Notes: generated by a model not told the origin, from the letters alone. A DNA stretch of 19,520 bases from Candidatus Nomurabacteria bacterium (GCA_023267515.1 JAHFNF010000005.1:1-19520), one strand, 5' to 3'; positions 1 to 8,646 are shown, counted from the stretch's first letter. Program-made: numbers and translations.

Positions 1-3000
1 TCCAAATACCATTGGTGTTTATTGTCACCGCGCCGACAAAAATATTTGTTCCGCTGGTATCATTGTCTCCGAGTGTACCTGTAATGGAGCTTGTTCCTTT
101 GACAGTCACACTTCCTGCTCCGTATTGAAGAGTTCCGGCTGTAATAGTTAAGTTGCCAGAAGTATTGCCAATGGTCCACGTGCCAGAGGTATTGGCGGTT
201 ACTGTGCCAGTAGTATTTAGTGTTAAACCCCCGCTCATTGTGAGTCCAGTAGACAGGGCTGTCCAAGATATTCCCCCACTAACAGTCAATGTTCCGGTAA
301 CATCTGTCGGAGCGCATGTATCCGTACTTGTTGAACCGCTAAGAGTTAGATTAACATATGTTGTTGCATAACAAGTCTGCGTTGCTCCTGAATAATTCAC
401 AGTACTTGAAGCAGATGCGGTAAACGTTCCAGAAGTTACCGTCAACGGAGTTGAACTTGCTGTTGTTAAGGTCAAAGTATTAGCACCTGTGAGAAATGCA
501 GCGCTGGCATGATTTAGAGTTAAGGTTCCAGTTGATAAGTTTGTAGATGCTGTCAGCGTCCAGCTTGCTCCACCTGTCATATTAATCGCGACAGCTACGC
601 TTGTTATGGTGCAAGTGATTGTCCCCGTGCCAGTAGTAAAGTTAAGTGTTGAATAATTCACATCATCACATGTTGGTGAGTTAGCAGTATATGTGACAGT
701 ATTTGCATTTGTTGAGGCGTCAATAAAACCGTTTGTATTGAAAGGTTTTGTTGCACTTCCTAAACTCAAAGTTGAACTTGCCCCTTGCTCCCATTCAGAC
801 GATGCATTATCACCGTCTAACGCGCCAGTGATTGTCACCGTTGCGTCATTTAGGTTTGAAATTTTTATAGCTCCAGCGACTGACACTGTACTACTAAATG
901 TAATCCCAGCTGTTCCATCAACGTTTTGAGCATTTGTATCAAATGTTGTAGCCGCGCTAATAGTCGTTGTACCTCCGGAGTTGTTTGTTAGTCCTCCTTT
1001 GAAAGTAATTGCCCCTGTGCCTGTCGTCATCGTGCCAGTATTGGTGACAAGTCCGGTGAAAGCTTTTGTTCCAGTGTTACTTAAAGCAAGTGTGCCCGCA
1101 TTGGAAGTGGTGCCTGTATTGGTCAAAGTAAAGTTCGCTCCGGTTGTAAACGAGGCGGTGTTGTTGATAGTAATATTGCCTGTCGTCATATTCGCTCCAG
1201 TCGTCAGCTGAGAAGTATCATTTAAAGTCACTCCGACAAGGGTGGAGGTGATTGCATCAGCAGTCCAGATAACAGCATTGCTCAATGTTAAAGTGCCGTT
1301 GACTGTAGTAACAGCACCAGTATATGTACCTGTAGCACCACTCAGAGTTAGATTATCATAGCCAGTCACGCGTATTGGCACCGCTCCAGTAGCAGAATAC
1401 TCAACAGTTGATCCGACACCAGTAAGTGTGGTTGTACACGTACCCGTACAACCAGCGGTCGTCCACGGAGTTGTCGATGTTAATTTTATTGTTCCAGTAT
1501 GAACCCCTGTATTAGTTGCAATTGTATTACTCCCGCTGGAAGATTCGGTCGTCATGGTTATTCCAGCAGCCGAAGTTGTCCCTGACTCTACATTAACTAC
1601 TGCATTCACCAATCGTGTTCCGGATGAGCCCTGAAAAGATGCTGACGTTAGTTGTCCAGACAAAGTCAAAGTGGTAATGGTAATGGTCATTGTGTTAGTG
1701 CGTGTCGCGTTACCAAACGACGCATCAGTACCAACAGTCACTGAGCCAGCAGAAATAGCGCCAGCGCCAGCAAGTGACGCCGTGACTGAGCTTGTGGTTG
1801 AACTATTTCGAGTAATCGCTCCGCTGAGAGTTAAAGTAATTCCTGTGTTTACTGTAATTGTTCCTCCAGAAGTTGAAGTAAATGTGGCGCTCGTCACCGT
1901 GTTCGCCGGGTTAGCAGTGACAGTCATAGTAAAGTTTCCGATGCTGGCTGTATCTCCCGCACCCTGACCGGGATAACCCGCCGTCGTCCACGCCGTCGTG
2001 TCGTTCCAGTTTGCAGTTTTCGTCGCCACATATCCGACATCGGAAGCGACTTTCCACTCTCGCGCCTCACGCCAAACTTCTACAGACCCAGCTGGAGGAC
2101 TACCCTCTGTAGAATCGGCGACAGAAGTACTAAATATTTTTGCTGGTCCTAAAATATAAAGCTCTGGGGAAATCTCGGGCGCTTGATATTCATAGCTTAA
2201 TTCCACTGATTCACCGACATTCAAATCGACCGGCCAAGAAATTGTTGTAAAATTATTACTCGTGGGTGATTCTTCCGGTGGTAAAGTCACATCTCCGCCA
2301 AATGAATTATCGATAGAAAAACTAGCTGGCACTACTTCTTCTACTTTTCCATTAAAATTTTCTTTCGCAGTCACTTTTAAATGCATCACATACTTTGCTT
2401 TGTAAGGATTTATACGAGTGGCACCGATACGTTCAATAGAAAACGGCTCATCTGCTTTGACTGTAAAACTATCTGTCACTGTATAACCGACTTCAAGATT
2501 CTTTAGCGTCATTGTATAGGTGCCTGGTTTTTGTGGCGTATAGTGCACGTAATAATCCGGTTCGTCGGTGACATTATCGCGCCCGCATGTATCACTTGAA
2601 ACAATACTTCCGGTGCTTGTTTTAAAAATCACTCCACCATCTGGACCTTGGATTTTAAGTTCAAGCTTTGTATTACAAATAGTGTGACCTTGCTGGTTAA
2701 GTGAGGCCATCTGTATGTATGCTTCTTCGCCCGGCTCATATATAGATTTATTTGTATTGATTGCCAATACTCCCCACATAAAATCTTTTTCAAGAGTAAC
2801 AATGGTTCCATCGTCTTGTAATACTTTCGCGTGAAAATGATACGGACCGGGCTCAAAGTGATTATCGTTTTTATTTGAAACGGTTATTTTATAATTTCCC
2901 GCATCATCTTGCTCCAAGACAAATTGCGGGTGAATCGTTTCTCCTCGCAGATTTTCAAGCTCTACTTTAATATCAGACAGGGAAGGCTCTAAGGGGGTGG

Positions 3001-4714
3001 GGTCGGGAGCTTGGGCAAATGCAACTGGAATATGAAACAAGCTCACTGGGCTTTCTGGTTCAATTGTTTTAGGAGTTGGAATATCCGGACCCTCTAACAC
3101 TTCTACTTTTGGCAGGGTCAGAGGTGGAACAATATCAGCTGTTGGCTCTGATAAAGTAGTTTTGTCCTCTATGCCAACAATATTTTTAATGGCCTCTACT
3201 GAACTTTGCAGGATACCACTCTTATCACCCTCCAACAGGTCGGCCGGCGTCTCTTCCTGTGGTAAGCCGAGCGCATCTGGATACTCTTCTTTGATTTTTT
3301 TTGTCAGCTCACCATCTGGATCTTCCACGATCTTTGCGTCACCGGTATTCACCAGTTCAGCTACTTCTGCTGAACTAAAATCAACGCGAGAAACCGTAAA
3401 AATTGGTTCTTCTTTAATACCATAATCATGCTTATCCGTCTCTACATACTCTGAATCCTCTAAAAGCACTTCTGGCTTTGGTGTCTCGGGCTGCGCTTGA
3501 GCAGACTCTACTTCCAGCCACATTGAATCAAGATAAACGATAGGCGCTGCGTCAATCGTATCAATGCTCTTGAAACTCACCTGCACTTTGGAAATATTAT
3601 CCCAAGAAAGATATGGAATGGGGATATCAAAGCTGGCATCTCTCCAACTTGAACGGTTTACTCTCCCGAGAGATTCCCAGTTCTCTCCATCTAATGTATA
3701 GAAAACTTCCAAAAACTCACCGTTGTCATTTTGCACTGCCCTCTCCTCAGCCGCTGGCACTTCAGCAGGGGGTGTTTCTACGAGCGAATTGTTTGCTTCA
3801 TTTTCAAGCTGGGTCAGAGGAATTTCTGGCTCAATCGGCGGAATATTATTTTCAGGTTGAACCTCAGGGCTCGGATCTACTGGCGCAGATACCTCAGGCG
3901 CTGGATTTTCTACTGGTTGAGGAGTGGGTTCATCCGGAGCTTGCGTTTCCTGTGCAAAAGCGTGATTGAATAATTTATCAAAAAAAGAGACCGGCGCAGT
4001 ATCACTGCTGTTGTCCGGCAGAGGTGCTTCTTCCGGAGGCGGAGTTGATTCATCGCTCGGTGCTGGTGCAGAATCTGCTGGCGGAGTTTCCGTAGGTGTT
4101 TCAGAATTTTGATCAGTCGATGTTTGATCTGGTGTTGGGGTTGTATCAGTTGAAGTATTATCTCCTGATCCTTCAATGATAGTGATGGGTTCCGGGTTTT
4201 GATTAAGTGTGCTGTCTATGCTTTCCGACGGAGTCGGCTCTGGCACTTCAGTGTCAGTGATAAGCCAGGAAACATGCAAAGTTAATTTTGTCGGCACTTC
4301 CGTGAGTGGAACCTCGCTATTGAAGCCTCCACAGAAAATTTGTCCGCTGGTATTTTTAAGCACCGCAGAATTACCGGAATTAAAGCCGCTTTCCAATTCG
4401 GCACTATCCACATTCGGCAAGCCTTGCGCTTTTTCTGGATTTTCCCAACCCCCAAGGCAAGAAGTAGAATAAATATTTGTCACAGTGGAACGGGCGTGCG
4501 GAGAAAAAATACTAAATACAAAAACTATAATAAAGAAAAATACTGTGCCAAAAACAATCGGGTGGGTCTTTAAAAAATGTATTGTTTTATTTGGGTAAAA
4601 CTTTAAAACATAAACCTTTTCACGCAAGGAAACCACTCCCCTTTTTTTATCAAGGAAGACATCATATAAGGATTTTTTTTCTTGTTTCTTCACTGGCCTC
4701 CGCCAAAACCGCAT
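1..4714 (-). CDS. Giant membrane-anchored surface protein with beta-repeat stalk (3' end cut by window)
   Basis: I translated this frame by hand. It stays open from the ATG at 4712-4714 to the window edge, giving 1571 codons with no stop, so the C-terminus is missing. Residues 1-52 are Lys/Arg-rich and probably cytoplasmic. Residues about 53-70 are a hydrophobic segment that looks like a signal anchor. Residues about 155-325 are a Pro/Glu/Thr-rich linker. About 326-400 look like a beta-sandwich (FLEVFYTLDGENWESLG and after). A second Pro/Glu-rich linker follows, then Ig-like or MG2-like modules with a YEPGEEAYIQ motif near 650. From about residue 885, after NWNDTTAWTTAGYPGQG, the chain is Ser/Thr/Gly/Asn-rich with short repeating beta-strand patterns (TLTLSG, TTGTGAITF), as in adhesin or autotransporter-like beta-solenoids. 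Inference: a cell-surface fibre or adhesin. The start is supported by the -10 box 6 nt upstream. No named family is assigned. Confidence 0.85.
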   Translation of the reverse strand, partial: MRFWRRPVKKQEKKSLYDVFLDKKRGVVSLREKVYVLKFYPNKTIHFLKTHPIVFGTVFFFIIVFVFSIFSPHARSTVTNIYSTSCLGGWENPEKAQGLPNVDSAELESGFNSGNSAVLKNTSGQIFCGGFNSEVPLTEVPTKLTLHVSWLITDTEVPEPTPSESIDSTLNQNPEPITIIEGSGDNTSTDTTPTPDQTSTDQNSETPTETPPADSAPAPSDESTPPPEEAPLPDNSSDTAPVSFFDKLFNHAFAQETQAPDEPTPQPVENPAPEVSAPVDPSPEVQPENNIPPIEPEIPLTQLENEANNSLVETPPAEVPAAEERAVQNDNGEFLEVFYTLDGENWESLGRVNRSSWRDASFDIPIPYLSWDNISKVQVSFKSIDTIDAAPIVYLDSMWLEVESAQAQPETPKPEVLLEDSEYVETDKHDYGIKEEPIFTVSRVDFSSAEVAELVNTGDAKIVEDPDGELTKKIKEEYPDALGLPQEETPADLLEGDKSGILQSSVEAIKNIVGIEDKTTLSEPTADIVPPLTLPKVEVLEGPDIPTPKTIEPESPVSLFHIPVAFAQAPDPTPLEPSLSDIKVELENLRGETIHPQFVLEQDDAGNYKITVSNKNDNHFEPGPYHFHAKVLQDDGTIVTLEKDFMWGVLAINTNKSIYEPGEEAYIQMASLNQQGHTICNTKLELKIQGPDGGVIFKTSTGSIVSSDTCGRDNVTDEPDYYVHYTPQKPGTYTMTLKNLEVGYTVTDSFTVKADEPFSIERIGATRINPYKAKYVMHLKVTAKENFNGKVEEVVPASFSIDNSFGGDVTLPPEESPTSNNFTTISWPVDLNVGESVELSYEYQAPEISPELYILGPAKIFSTSVADSTEGSPPAGSVEVWREAREWKVASDVGYVATKTANWNDTTAWTTAGYPGQGAGDTASIGNFTMTVTANPANTVTSATFTSTSGGTITVNTGITLTLSGAITRNSSTTSSVTASLAGAGAISAGSVTVGTDASFGNATRTNTMTITITTLTLSGQLTSASFQGSSGTRLVNAVVNVESGTTSAAGITMTTESSSGSNTIATNTGVHTGTIKLTSTTPWTTAGCTGTCTTTLTGVGSTVEYSATGAVPIRVTGYDNLTLSGATGTYTGAVTTVNGTLTLSNAVIWTADAITSTLVGVTLNDTSQLTTGANMTTGNITINNTASFTTGANFTLTNTGTTSNAGTLALSNTGTKAFTGLVTNTGTMTTGTGAITFKGGLTNNSGGTTTISAATTFDTNAQNVDGTAGITFSSTVSVAGAIKISNLNDATVTITGALDGDNASSEWEQGASSTLSLGSATKPFNTNGFIDASTNANTVTYTANSPTCDDVNYSTLNFTTGTGTITCTITSVAVAINMTGGASWTLTASTNLSTGTLTLNHASAAFLTGANTLTLTTASSTPLTVTSGTFTASASSTVNYSGATQTCYATTYVNLTLSGSTSTDTCAPTDVTGTLTVSGGISWTALSTGLTMSGGLTLNTTGTVTANTSGTWTIGNTSGNLTITAGTLQYGAGSVTVKGTSSITGTLGDNDTSGTNIFVGAVTINTNGIW

Positions 4715-4720
4715 AGGGAT

Positions 4721-4729
4721 ATTATATCA
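4721..4729 (-). promoter_or_regulatory. Extended -10 promoter of the giant surface protein gene
   Basis: On the minus strand this reads TGA-TATAAT, a perfect -10 hexamer with the TGn extension. The last T is followed by ATCCCT and then directly by the ATG, so the expected +1 is the A of the start codon. No convincing -35 is present at 16-18 bp. It lies in the 37-nt gap after the purB stop. I see no strong terminator there, only a weak stem around the purB stop followed by GTTTTTATC. Confidence 0.7.
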
Positions 4730-4751
4730 CAGGTTTTTTAGATAAAAACAC

Positions 4752-6119
4752 TCAAACAAGCTTATTTGCTATACCAATATAGGAAAGCGGGGTAAATTTT
4801 TTTAACTCTGTTTTTAGCTTGTTAGAAACCTTTAAATTGTCTATAAATTTCTTAAAGTCGCTCATAGTCACGGCCTTTCCACGGGTTAATTCTTTTAGCG
4901 CCTCATAGGGAATAGGATAGTTTTCTCGGCGAAGCACTGTCTGGATTGCCTCAGCTATCACTTCCGGATGCGCATTTAAATCTTCTTTAATTTTTCGCTC
5001 GTTTATGGATATTTTACCTATACCCTTCAAAAGCATTGTGTAGGCAAGTAATGAGTGCCCGAAGGCTGTGCCGATAGCGCGTTCTACGGTTGAGTCTGAA
5101 AGGTCACGTTGAAGACGGGACACCGGTAATTTTCGAGCAAAGAATTCAAACAGAGCGTTCGCCAGACCCAAATTCCCTTCCGAGTTTTCAAAATCAATCG
5201 GATTTATTTTATGTGGCATCGTGGAAGAGCCGACCTCCCCCGCCTTCGGCTTTTGAGTAATCCAATTGTCAGAAATATATCTCCACACATCCTGATTAAA
5301 ATCTAAAAGAATTGTATTTATTCTTCGCACTGTATCAAACACTGCCACATAGCTATCGTGGCATTCTATCTGCGTTGTGATTAAATTTGCTTCTAACTTC
5401 TGATTTCTTTGTTTCGGATTTTTATTAAAACTTTCAATAAATTTTTTAGAAAACTCCGGCCAATTTACTTTTGGATACGCCGCCATATGCGCATTCCAAT
5501 TCCCTGTCGCCCCATTTAACTTTGCTTGGATTTTTATATTTTTAAGGCCTTCCAATCTTTTTTCTAACCGCACTACAAACACTTTCATTTCTTTTCCAAA
5601 AGTTGTAGGGCTTGCTGGCTGGCCGTGAGTGCGAGCAAGCATCGGCAGGGCTTTGTATTTTTTGGCCAAACTATTTAATTCTTTCACTATTTTCTCTATT
5701 CCCGGCACGAGCACTTTATCCAATGAATCCGAAATAATCAAGGCATAAGAAATGTTGTTTGTGTCTTCCGAAGTTAACGCAAAATGCACCCATTCAATAC
5801 TGTCTTTCAAACTTGTTTTTGAAAGTTTTTCTTTTATAAAGTACTCCACTGCTTTGACATCGTGATTTGTCGTAGCTTCTATACTTTTTATTGCTTGATA
5901 TGATGCTTCATTCCATTTCTCAAAAAGCGCGCGGATTATTTTTATTTCTTTTGGATTGAATTTCCTTAAATGAGTTTTCCTAGAAATTGATAGTGCGATC
6001 AAATATTCGCATTCCATCATCACCCGATATTTCATCAGCGCCTCCTCGCTTAAATACGGCGCGAGCGCCCTAGTCTTTTCAAAATATCTTCCGTCCAATG
6101 GATTTATCGCGCCTATCAT
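4752..6119 (-). CDS. purB: Adenylosuccinate lyase
   Basis: PurB splits SAICAR to AICAR plus fumarate (step 8 of purine synthesis) and adenylosuccinate to AMP plus fumarate. It is a cytosolic tetramer of the fumarase/aspartase superfamily. Visible family landmarks are SEDTNN at 117-122, RTHGQPAS at 163-170 (active-site His) and the signature loop SSTMPHKINPIDFEN from 298, with catalytic Ser in that loop. The wording of the signature (MPHKINPIDFENSEGNLG, then LPVSRLQRDLSDST) and the length of 455 residues match the E. coli-type PurB rather than the shorter Bacillus type. The ATG follows the purC stop by one base, so it is translated from the purC message. No Shine-Dalgarno sequence is visible. 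It is the last purine gene of the cluster. Stop is TGA. Confidence 0.97.
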   Translation of the reverse strand: MIGAINPLDGRYFEKTRALAPYLSEEALMKYRVMMECEYLIALSISRKTHLRKFNPKEIKIIRALFEKWNEASYQAIKSIEATTNHDVKAVEYFIKEKLSKTSLKDSIEWVHFALTSEDTNNISYALIISDSLDKVLVPGIEKIVKELNSLAKKYKALPMLARTHGQPASPTTFGKEMKVFVVRLEKRLEGLKNIKIQAKLNGATGNWNAHMAAYPKVNWPEFSKKFIESFNKNPKQRNQKLEANLITTQIECHDSYVAVFDTVRRINTILLDFNQDVWRYISDNWITQKPKAGEVGSSTMPHKINPIDFENSEGNLGLANALFEFFARKLPVSRLQRDLSDSTVERAIGTAFGHSLLAYTMLLKGIGKISINERKIKEDLNAHPEVIAEAIQTVLRRENYPIPYEALKELTRGKAVTMSDFKKFIDNLKVSNKLKTELKKFTPLSYIGIANKLV

Positions 6120-6120
6120 A

Positions 6121-7077
6121 TTATTTACTTAAATTCTTAGTAATCCTATCCATCGCGGACTGGCTGAAATCGTGATTGAATGGCTTTCCAGTAACCATCT
6201 CGTAAATTTCAATATACCGGCGGGAAAGCTCGGCGACGAGCTCGGGCGGTGCCGGCGGGAGAACTGCGTCTTTGTACGGATCAGAGTGGTCCTTGAACCA
6301 CATTCGGAGGAATTCTTTATCAAAATATTCTGGGTCCTCACCTTTATTAAAACGCTCGTCGTAACTCCCTGCTTTCCAATATCTGGAAGAGTCCGGCGTG
6401 TGGATTTCATCAATTAGCATAAGTTTGCCGTCAACGTCCAAGCCAAATTCGTATTTTGTATCAACAAGTATAAGCCCGCGTGAAAGAGCAATCTCTTGTC
6501 CCCTTTTAAATAACGCTTTGGCAACTCGCTCTACCTCGGTCACCATTTCACGAGTGAGCAATCTTTCCGCTACGATTTCATCTGGTGACAAAGTCCTATC
6601 GTGCTCTTCAAACTTTGTAGAAGGTGTAAAAACCGGCTCATCCAACTTCTGATTTTTCTTTAATCCCTCCGGTAAAACAAAGTTTCCAAAATCTCTTTTT
6701 CCGTCTTTGTAATGGGTCCAAAGCGAGGTAGAGGTGACACCGGTAATATATCCTCGAACGACGGCTTCAATCGGAAGTGGTTTGCATTTCTTAGCGACCA
6801 AGACACTCGGGTCTGGCACGGAGAGAACGTGATTGGCAATTATGTCTTTTGTATTCTCAAACCAAAATAAACTTACCTGATTTAAGATTTCCCCCTTAAA
6901 AGGGATAAAAGCAATATTGCGATCAAAAGAAGAGTGCCTATCTGTGGAAACCAAAGTAATCCTGTCATCTGCGATATAAATATCCCGCACCTTGCCGACT
7001 TTCTTCTCCCCCAAATTTGTAAAATTTGTTTCTTTTAAAACATCATCTATATGTTCCTGTATAATTTTTATATCCAC
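6121..7077 (-). CDS. purC: SAICAR synthetase (phosphoribosylaminoimidazole-succinocarboxamide synthase)
   Basis: PurC joins CAIR and aspartate using ATP to form SAICAR. Landmarks: GKVRDIY at 28-34 (nucleotide-binding start), SFDR at 50-53, EAVVRGYITG at 104-113, DTKYEFG at 206-212 and DEIHTPDSSRYW at 223-234. The 318-residue length fits the longer form of the family (about 300) rather than the roughly 240-residue Bacillus/E. coli form. The start codon is GTG at 7075-7077. No in-frame ATG lies just upstream and the family N-terminus aligns well, so the GTG is favoured. purB follows after one base. It has its own promoter candidate upstream, because the plus-strand gene at 7228-7566 separates it from purM. 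Confidence 0.96.
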   Translation of the reverse strand: MDIKIIQEHIDDVLKETNFTNLGEKKVGKVRDIYIADDRITLVSTDRHSSFDRNIAFIPFKGEILNQVSLFWFENTKDIIANHVLSVPDPSVLVAKKCKPLPIEAVVRGYITGVTSTSLWTHYKDGKRDFGNFVLPEGLKKNQKLDEPVFTPSTKFEEHDRTLSPDEIVAERLLTREMVTEVERVAKALFKRGQEIALSRGLILVDTKYEFGLDVDGKLMLIDEIHTPDSSRYWKAGSYDERFNKGEDPEYFDKEFLRMWFKDHSDPYKDAVLPPAPPELVAELSRRYIEIYEMVTGKPFNHDFSQSAMDRITKNLSK

Positions 7078-7086
7078 AGTTTTTTA

Positions 7087-7115
7087 ATAATACGGTAAAA
7101 AAAGTAAAAAGTAAA
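7087..7115 (-). promoter_or_regulatory. Candidate promoter of purC-purB
   Basis: On the minus strand TTTACT (7110-7115), a 17-bp spacer and TATTAT (7087-7092) make a plausible sigma70-type promoter. The -10 ends 9 nt before the GTG start of purC, predicting an untranslated leader of only about 3 nt. The region is AT-rich, so the -35 match is weak evidence. A promoter is needed here because the gene upstream of purC points the other way. Confidence 0.45.
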
Positions 7116-7137
7116 TTACTTGACTAATAGTTATAAA

Positions 7138-7229
7138 ATGGTAAATTCAAGATAGATTTTTGTTCCATAATAAAAATCTCGGGGTTGCCGAAAACTGATA
7201 GAGTAGGCTAATGTAAATCTATTTACCAT
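7138..7229. repeat. Nested inverted repeats upstream of the plus-strand orphan gene
   Basis: ATGGTAAAT at 7138-7146 is the exact reverse complement of ATTTACCAT at 7221-7229, which covers the start codon of the plus-strand gene. Inside it, AGATTTTT (7154-7161) and AAAAATCT (7172-7179) form a second perfect 8-bp inverted repeat. The region is AT-rich, so short palindromes can occur by chance. The outer arm touching the ATG makes a role in translation or as a repressor site possible but unproven. Confidence 0.35.
7185..7212 (+). promoter_or_regulatory. Weak candidate promoter of the plus-strand orphan gene
   Basis: TTGCCG (7185-7190), a 16-bp spacer and GCTAAT (7207-7212) give a -35/-10 pair on the plus strand, predicting a leader of about 9 nt before the ATG at 7228. 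An overlapping TGTAAATC at 7212-7219 is an alternative -10. Neither is strong. Confidence 0.3.
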
Positions 7230-7566
7230 GAAAAAAATATTGGTACCGATTACTGTTCTGGCTCTAAATAGGCTGGAATATTTCGAAAAAGTCATGGGGC
7301 TGTTAGGAGAACATTCTGCAGACCTTAACAAAACAGGGCACTTTAATGAAGTCAGAATCAACCCATCAACAATTATTAAGCATTCTGAAATCATTTCTGT
7401 TCAATTATTCCCAAAATCCCCGGAGGAATGGAAAAAATATAATGATGGTGCACGAGAGAAAAAGAAGCTATGGTTCAAAGAAAATCTGTTGGACTCCGGC
7501 TTAGTTGAGGTTCTTGATTCCTATGTTCTGGAAATTGAAGTACCCGAAACTGTCCCCGCAGAATGA
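7228..7566 (+). CDS. Hypothetical protein, 112 aa, opposite strand within the pur cluster
   Basis: This is the only plus-strand gene I accept. It encodes 112 residues starting MKKILVPITVLALNRLEY and ending in an acidic tail (EVPETVPAE). The middle is charged, with a probable alpha-helix in EEWKKYNDGAREKKKLWFKE, and hydrophobic strands lie near the C-terminus (VEVLDSYVLEIEV). There is no signal peptide or membrane segment and I recognise no family. It is believed real because it fills the gap between purM and purC with no competing frame, has a coding-like composition, and ends 17 nt before a strong rho-independent terminator on its own strand. No Shine-Dalgarno sequence is seen. Its product could be a local regulator, but nothing in the sequence shows that. 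Confidence 0.65.
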   Translation: MKKILVPITVLALNRLEYFEKVMGLLGEHSADLNKTGHFNEVRINPSTIIKHSEIISVQLFPKSPEEWKKYNDGAREKKKLWFKENLLDSGLVEVLDSYVLEIEVPETVPAE

Positions 7567-7582
7567 AATCATCATTGTTAGA

Positions 7583-7620
7583 AATCCGCTGAGGCTGAAG
7601 CCTTGGTGGATTTTTATTTT
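7583..7620 (+). terminator. Rho-independent terminator of the plus-strand gene
   Basis: A 13-bp stem (AATCCGCTGAGGC paired with GCCTTGGTGGATT, three of the pairs being G-U) with the tetraloop TGAA is followed by TTTTATTTT. There is no matching T-run on the other side, so it acts on the plus strand. Its tail overlaps the stop codon of the convergent purM gene. Confidence 0.75.
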
Positions 7621-8645
7621 AATACGACTTTGCCATTACCTTTAATAATTTTACCTATCCAAAATACTGGATACTTGCCAAGAATTTGCTCCACTTTATT
7701 TTTTTCTTTTTCAGGCACTACTATCACTAGCCCAATGCCCATATTGAAAACTGTATACATTTCTGTTTCGGAGACTTTGCCAATGCGCTGCATATAAGGA
7801 AAAATCGGCAGCATCGGCCAAGAACCTTTAGCAATTTCAGCATTTAAATTTTTGGGCAGCACACGCGGGATATTTTCTATAAATCCGCCACCGGTAATGT
7901 GCGCAATGCCTCGTACATCAATACCAGCGTCTATGACTTTCAATACCGGCTTTGTGTAATTTGTATGCACTTTTAGAAGTGCTTCACCGACAGTTTCTCC
8001 TAGCTCTCTCACTTTTGTTTTTACAGTATTTTTGGCAGTTTTGAAAATCAGCTTGCGGGCAAGAGAAAAACCATTGGTGTGAAGTCCTGACGACGGAAAT
8101 CCTAAAATAATATCTCCTTTTTTAATTTTTTCTCCGGTAATAATTTTATCTTTTTCTACAATACCTGTAATAGAGCCAACTATATCATGTTCACCTTTAG
8201 CATATATGCCCGGCATTTCCGCTGTCTCGCCACCTATTATTGCCACTCCCGCTTCTCTGCAAGCCTTGGCCATACCGCCAACAATCTCTTGCATAACTTT
8301 TGGATCAAGCGTTTCATTTGCTACATAATCAAGAAAAGTCAGCGGTCTGGCGCCCATTGCGATTATATCTCCACAACTATGCCCAACCATATCTTCCCCG
8401 ACAGAATCATACTTTTTCATCATCCTTGCGACAGCAAGCTTTGTACCGACTCCATCAATACTTTGCACCAAGACAGGATTTTTATAATTTTTCATAATGT
8501 CGGAGAGATCAAAAAGCCCACCAAAACTCCCAATGCCTGTGAGCACTGCTTTGGTGTGCGTAGAAGCCACATCTTTTTTTATTTTCTTTACCGAAAGATT
8601 TCCCGCTTCTATATTTACGCCGGATTTTCTGTAAAGATTACTCAT
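7614..8645 (-). CDS. purM: Phosphoribosylformylglycinamidine cyclo-ligase (AIR synthetase)
   Basis: PurM closes the imidazole ring of FGAM with ATP to give AIR (step 5). It belongs to the same ATP-binding superfamily as PurL. The 343-residue length is normal. Landmarks: DGVGTKL at 64-70, GARPLTFLDYVA at about 98-109, then GGETAEMPGIY and, further on, GFPSSGLHTNGFSLAR and HITGGGFIENIPRVLP. At 88-94 the chain reads GHSCGDI where most family members have a VND motif. The Asp is kept but the preceding Asn is Gly. The ATG starts one base after the purE stop, so purE and purM form one message. No terminator is visible on its own strand between purM and purC. Confidence 0.96.
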   Translation of the reverse strand: MSNLYRKSGVNIEAGNLSVKKIKKDVASTHTKAVLTGIGSFGGLFDLSDIMKNYKNPVLVQSIDGVGTKLAVARMMKKYDSVGEDMVGHSCGDIIAMGARPLTFLDYVANETLDPKVMQEIVGGMAKACREAGVAIIGGETAEMPGIYAKGEHDIVGSITGIVEKDKIITGEKIKKGDIILGFPSSGLHTNGFSLARKLIFKTAKNTVKTKVRELGETVGEALLKVHTNYTKPVLKVIDAGIDVRGIAHITGGGFIENIPRVLPKNLNAEIAKGSWPMLPIFPYMQRIGKVSETEMYTVFNMGIGLVIVVPEKEKNKVEQILGKYPVFWIGKIIKGNGKVVLK

Positions 8646-8646
8646 C

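Noticed and set aside
153..1967. Several plus-strand ORFs of 60-98 codons in the left end
   Set aside because: They are complements of the Ser/Thr/Gly-rich coding frame of the giant protein, giving Val/Pro/Ala-rich nonsense. The minus-strand frame is open throughout.
1..2050. Tandem DNA repeats or a CRISPR-like array in the repetitive left end
   Set aside because: The repetition is at the protein pattern level (Thr/Gly/Asn beta strands); no exact, evenly spaced DNA repeat is seen.
3613..4573. Plus-strand and out-of-frame ORFs in the linker region
   Set aside because: They are shadows of the Pro/Glu/Thr-rich linker of the giant protein; no start signals and no recognisable domains.
4752..4790. 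Strong terminator after purB
   Set aside because: Only a short imperfect stem (CAAATAAG/CTTGTTTG, G-T pair) before GTTTTTATC is visible, too weak to call.
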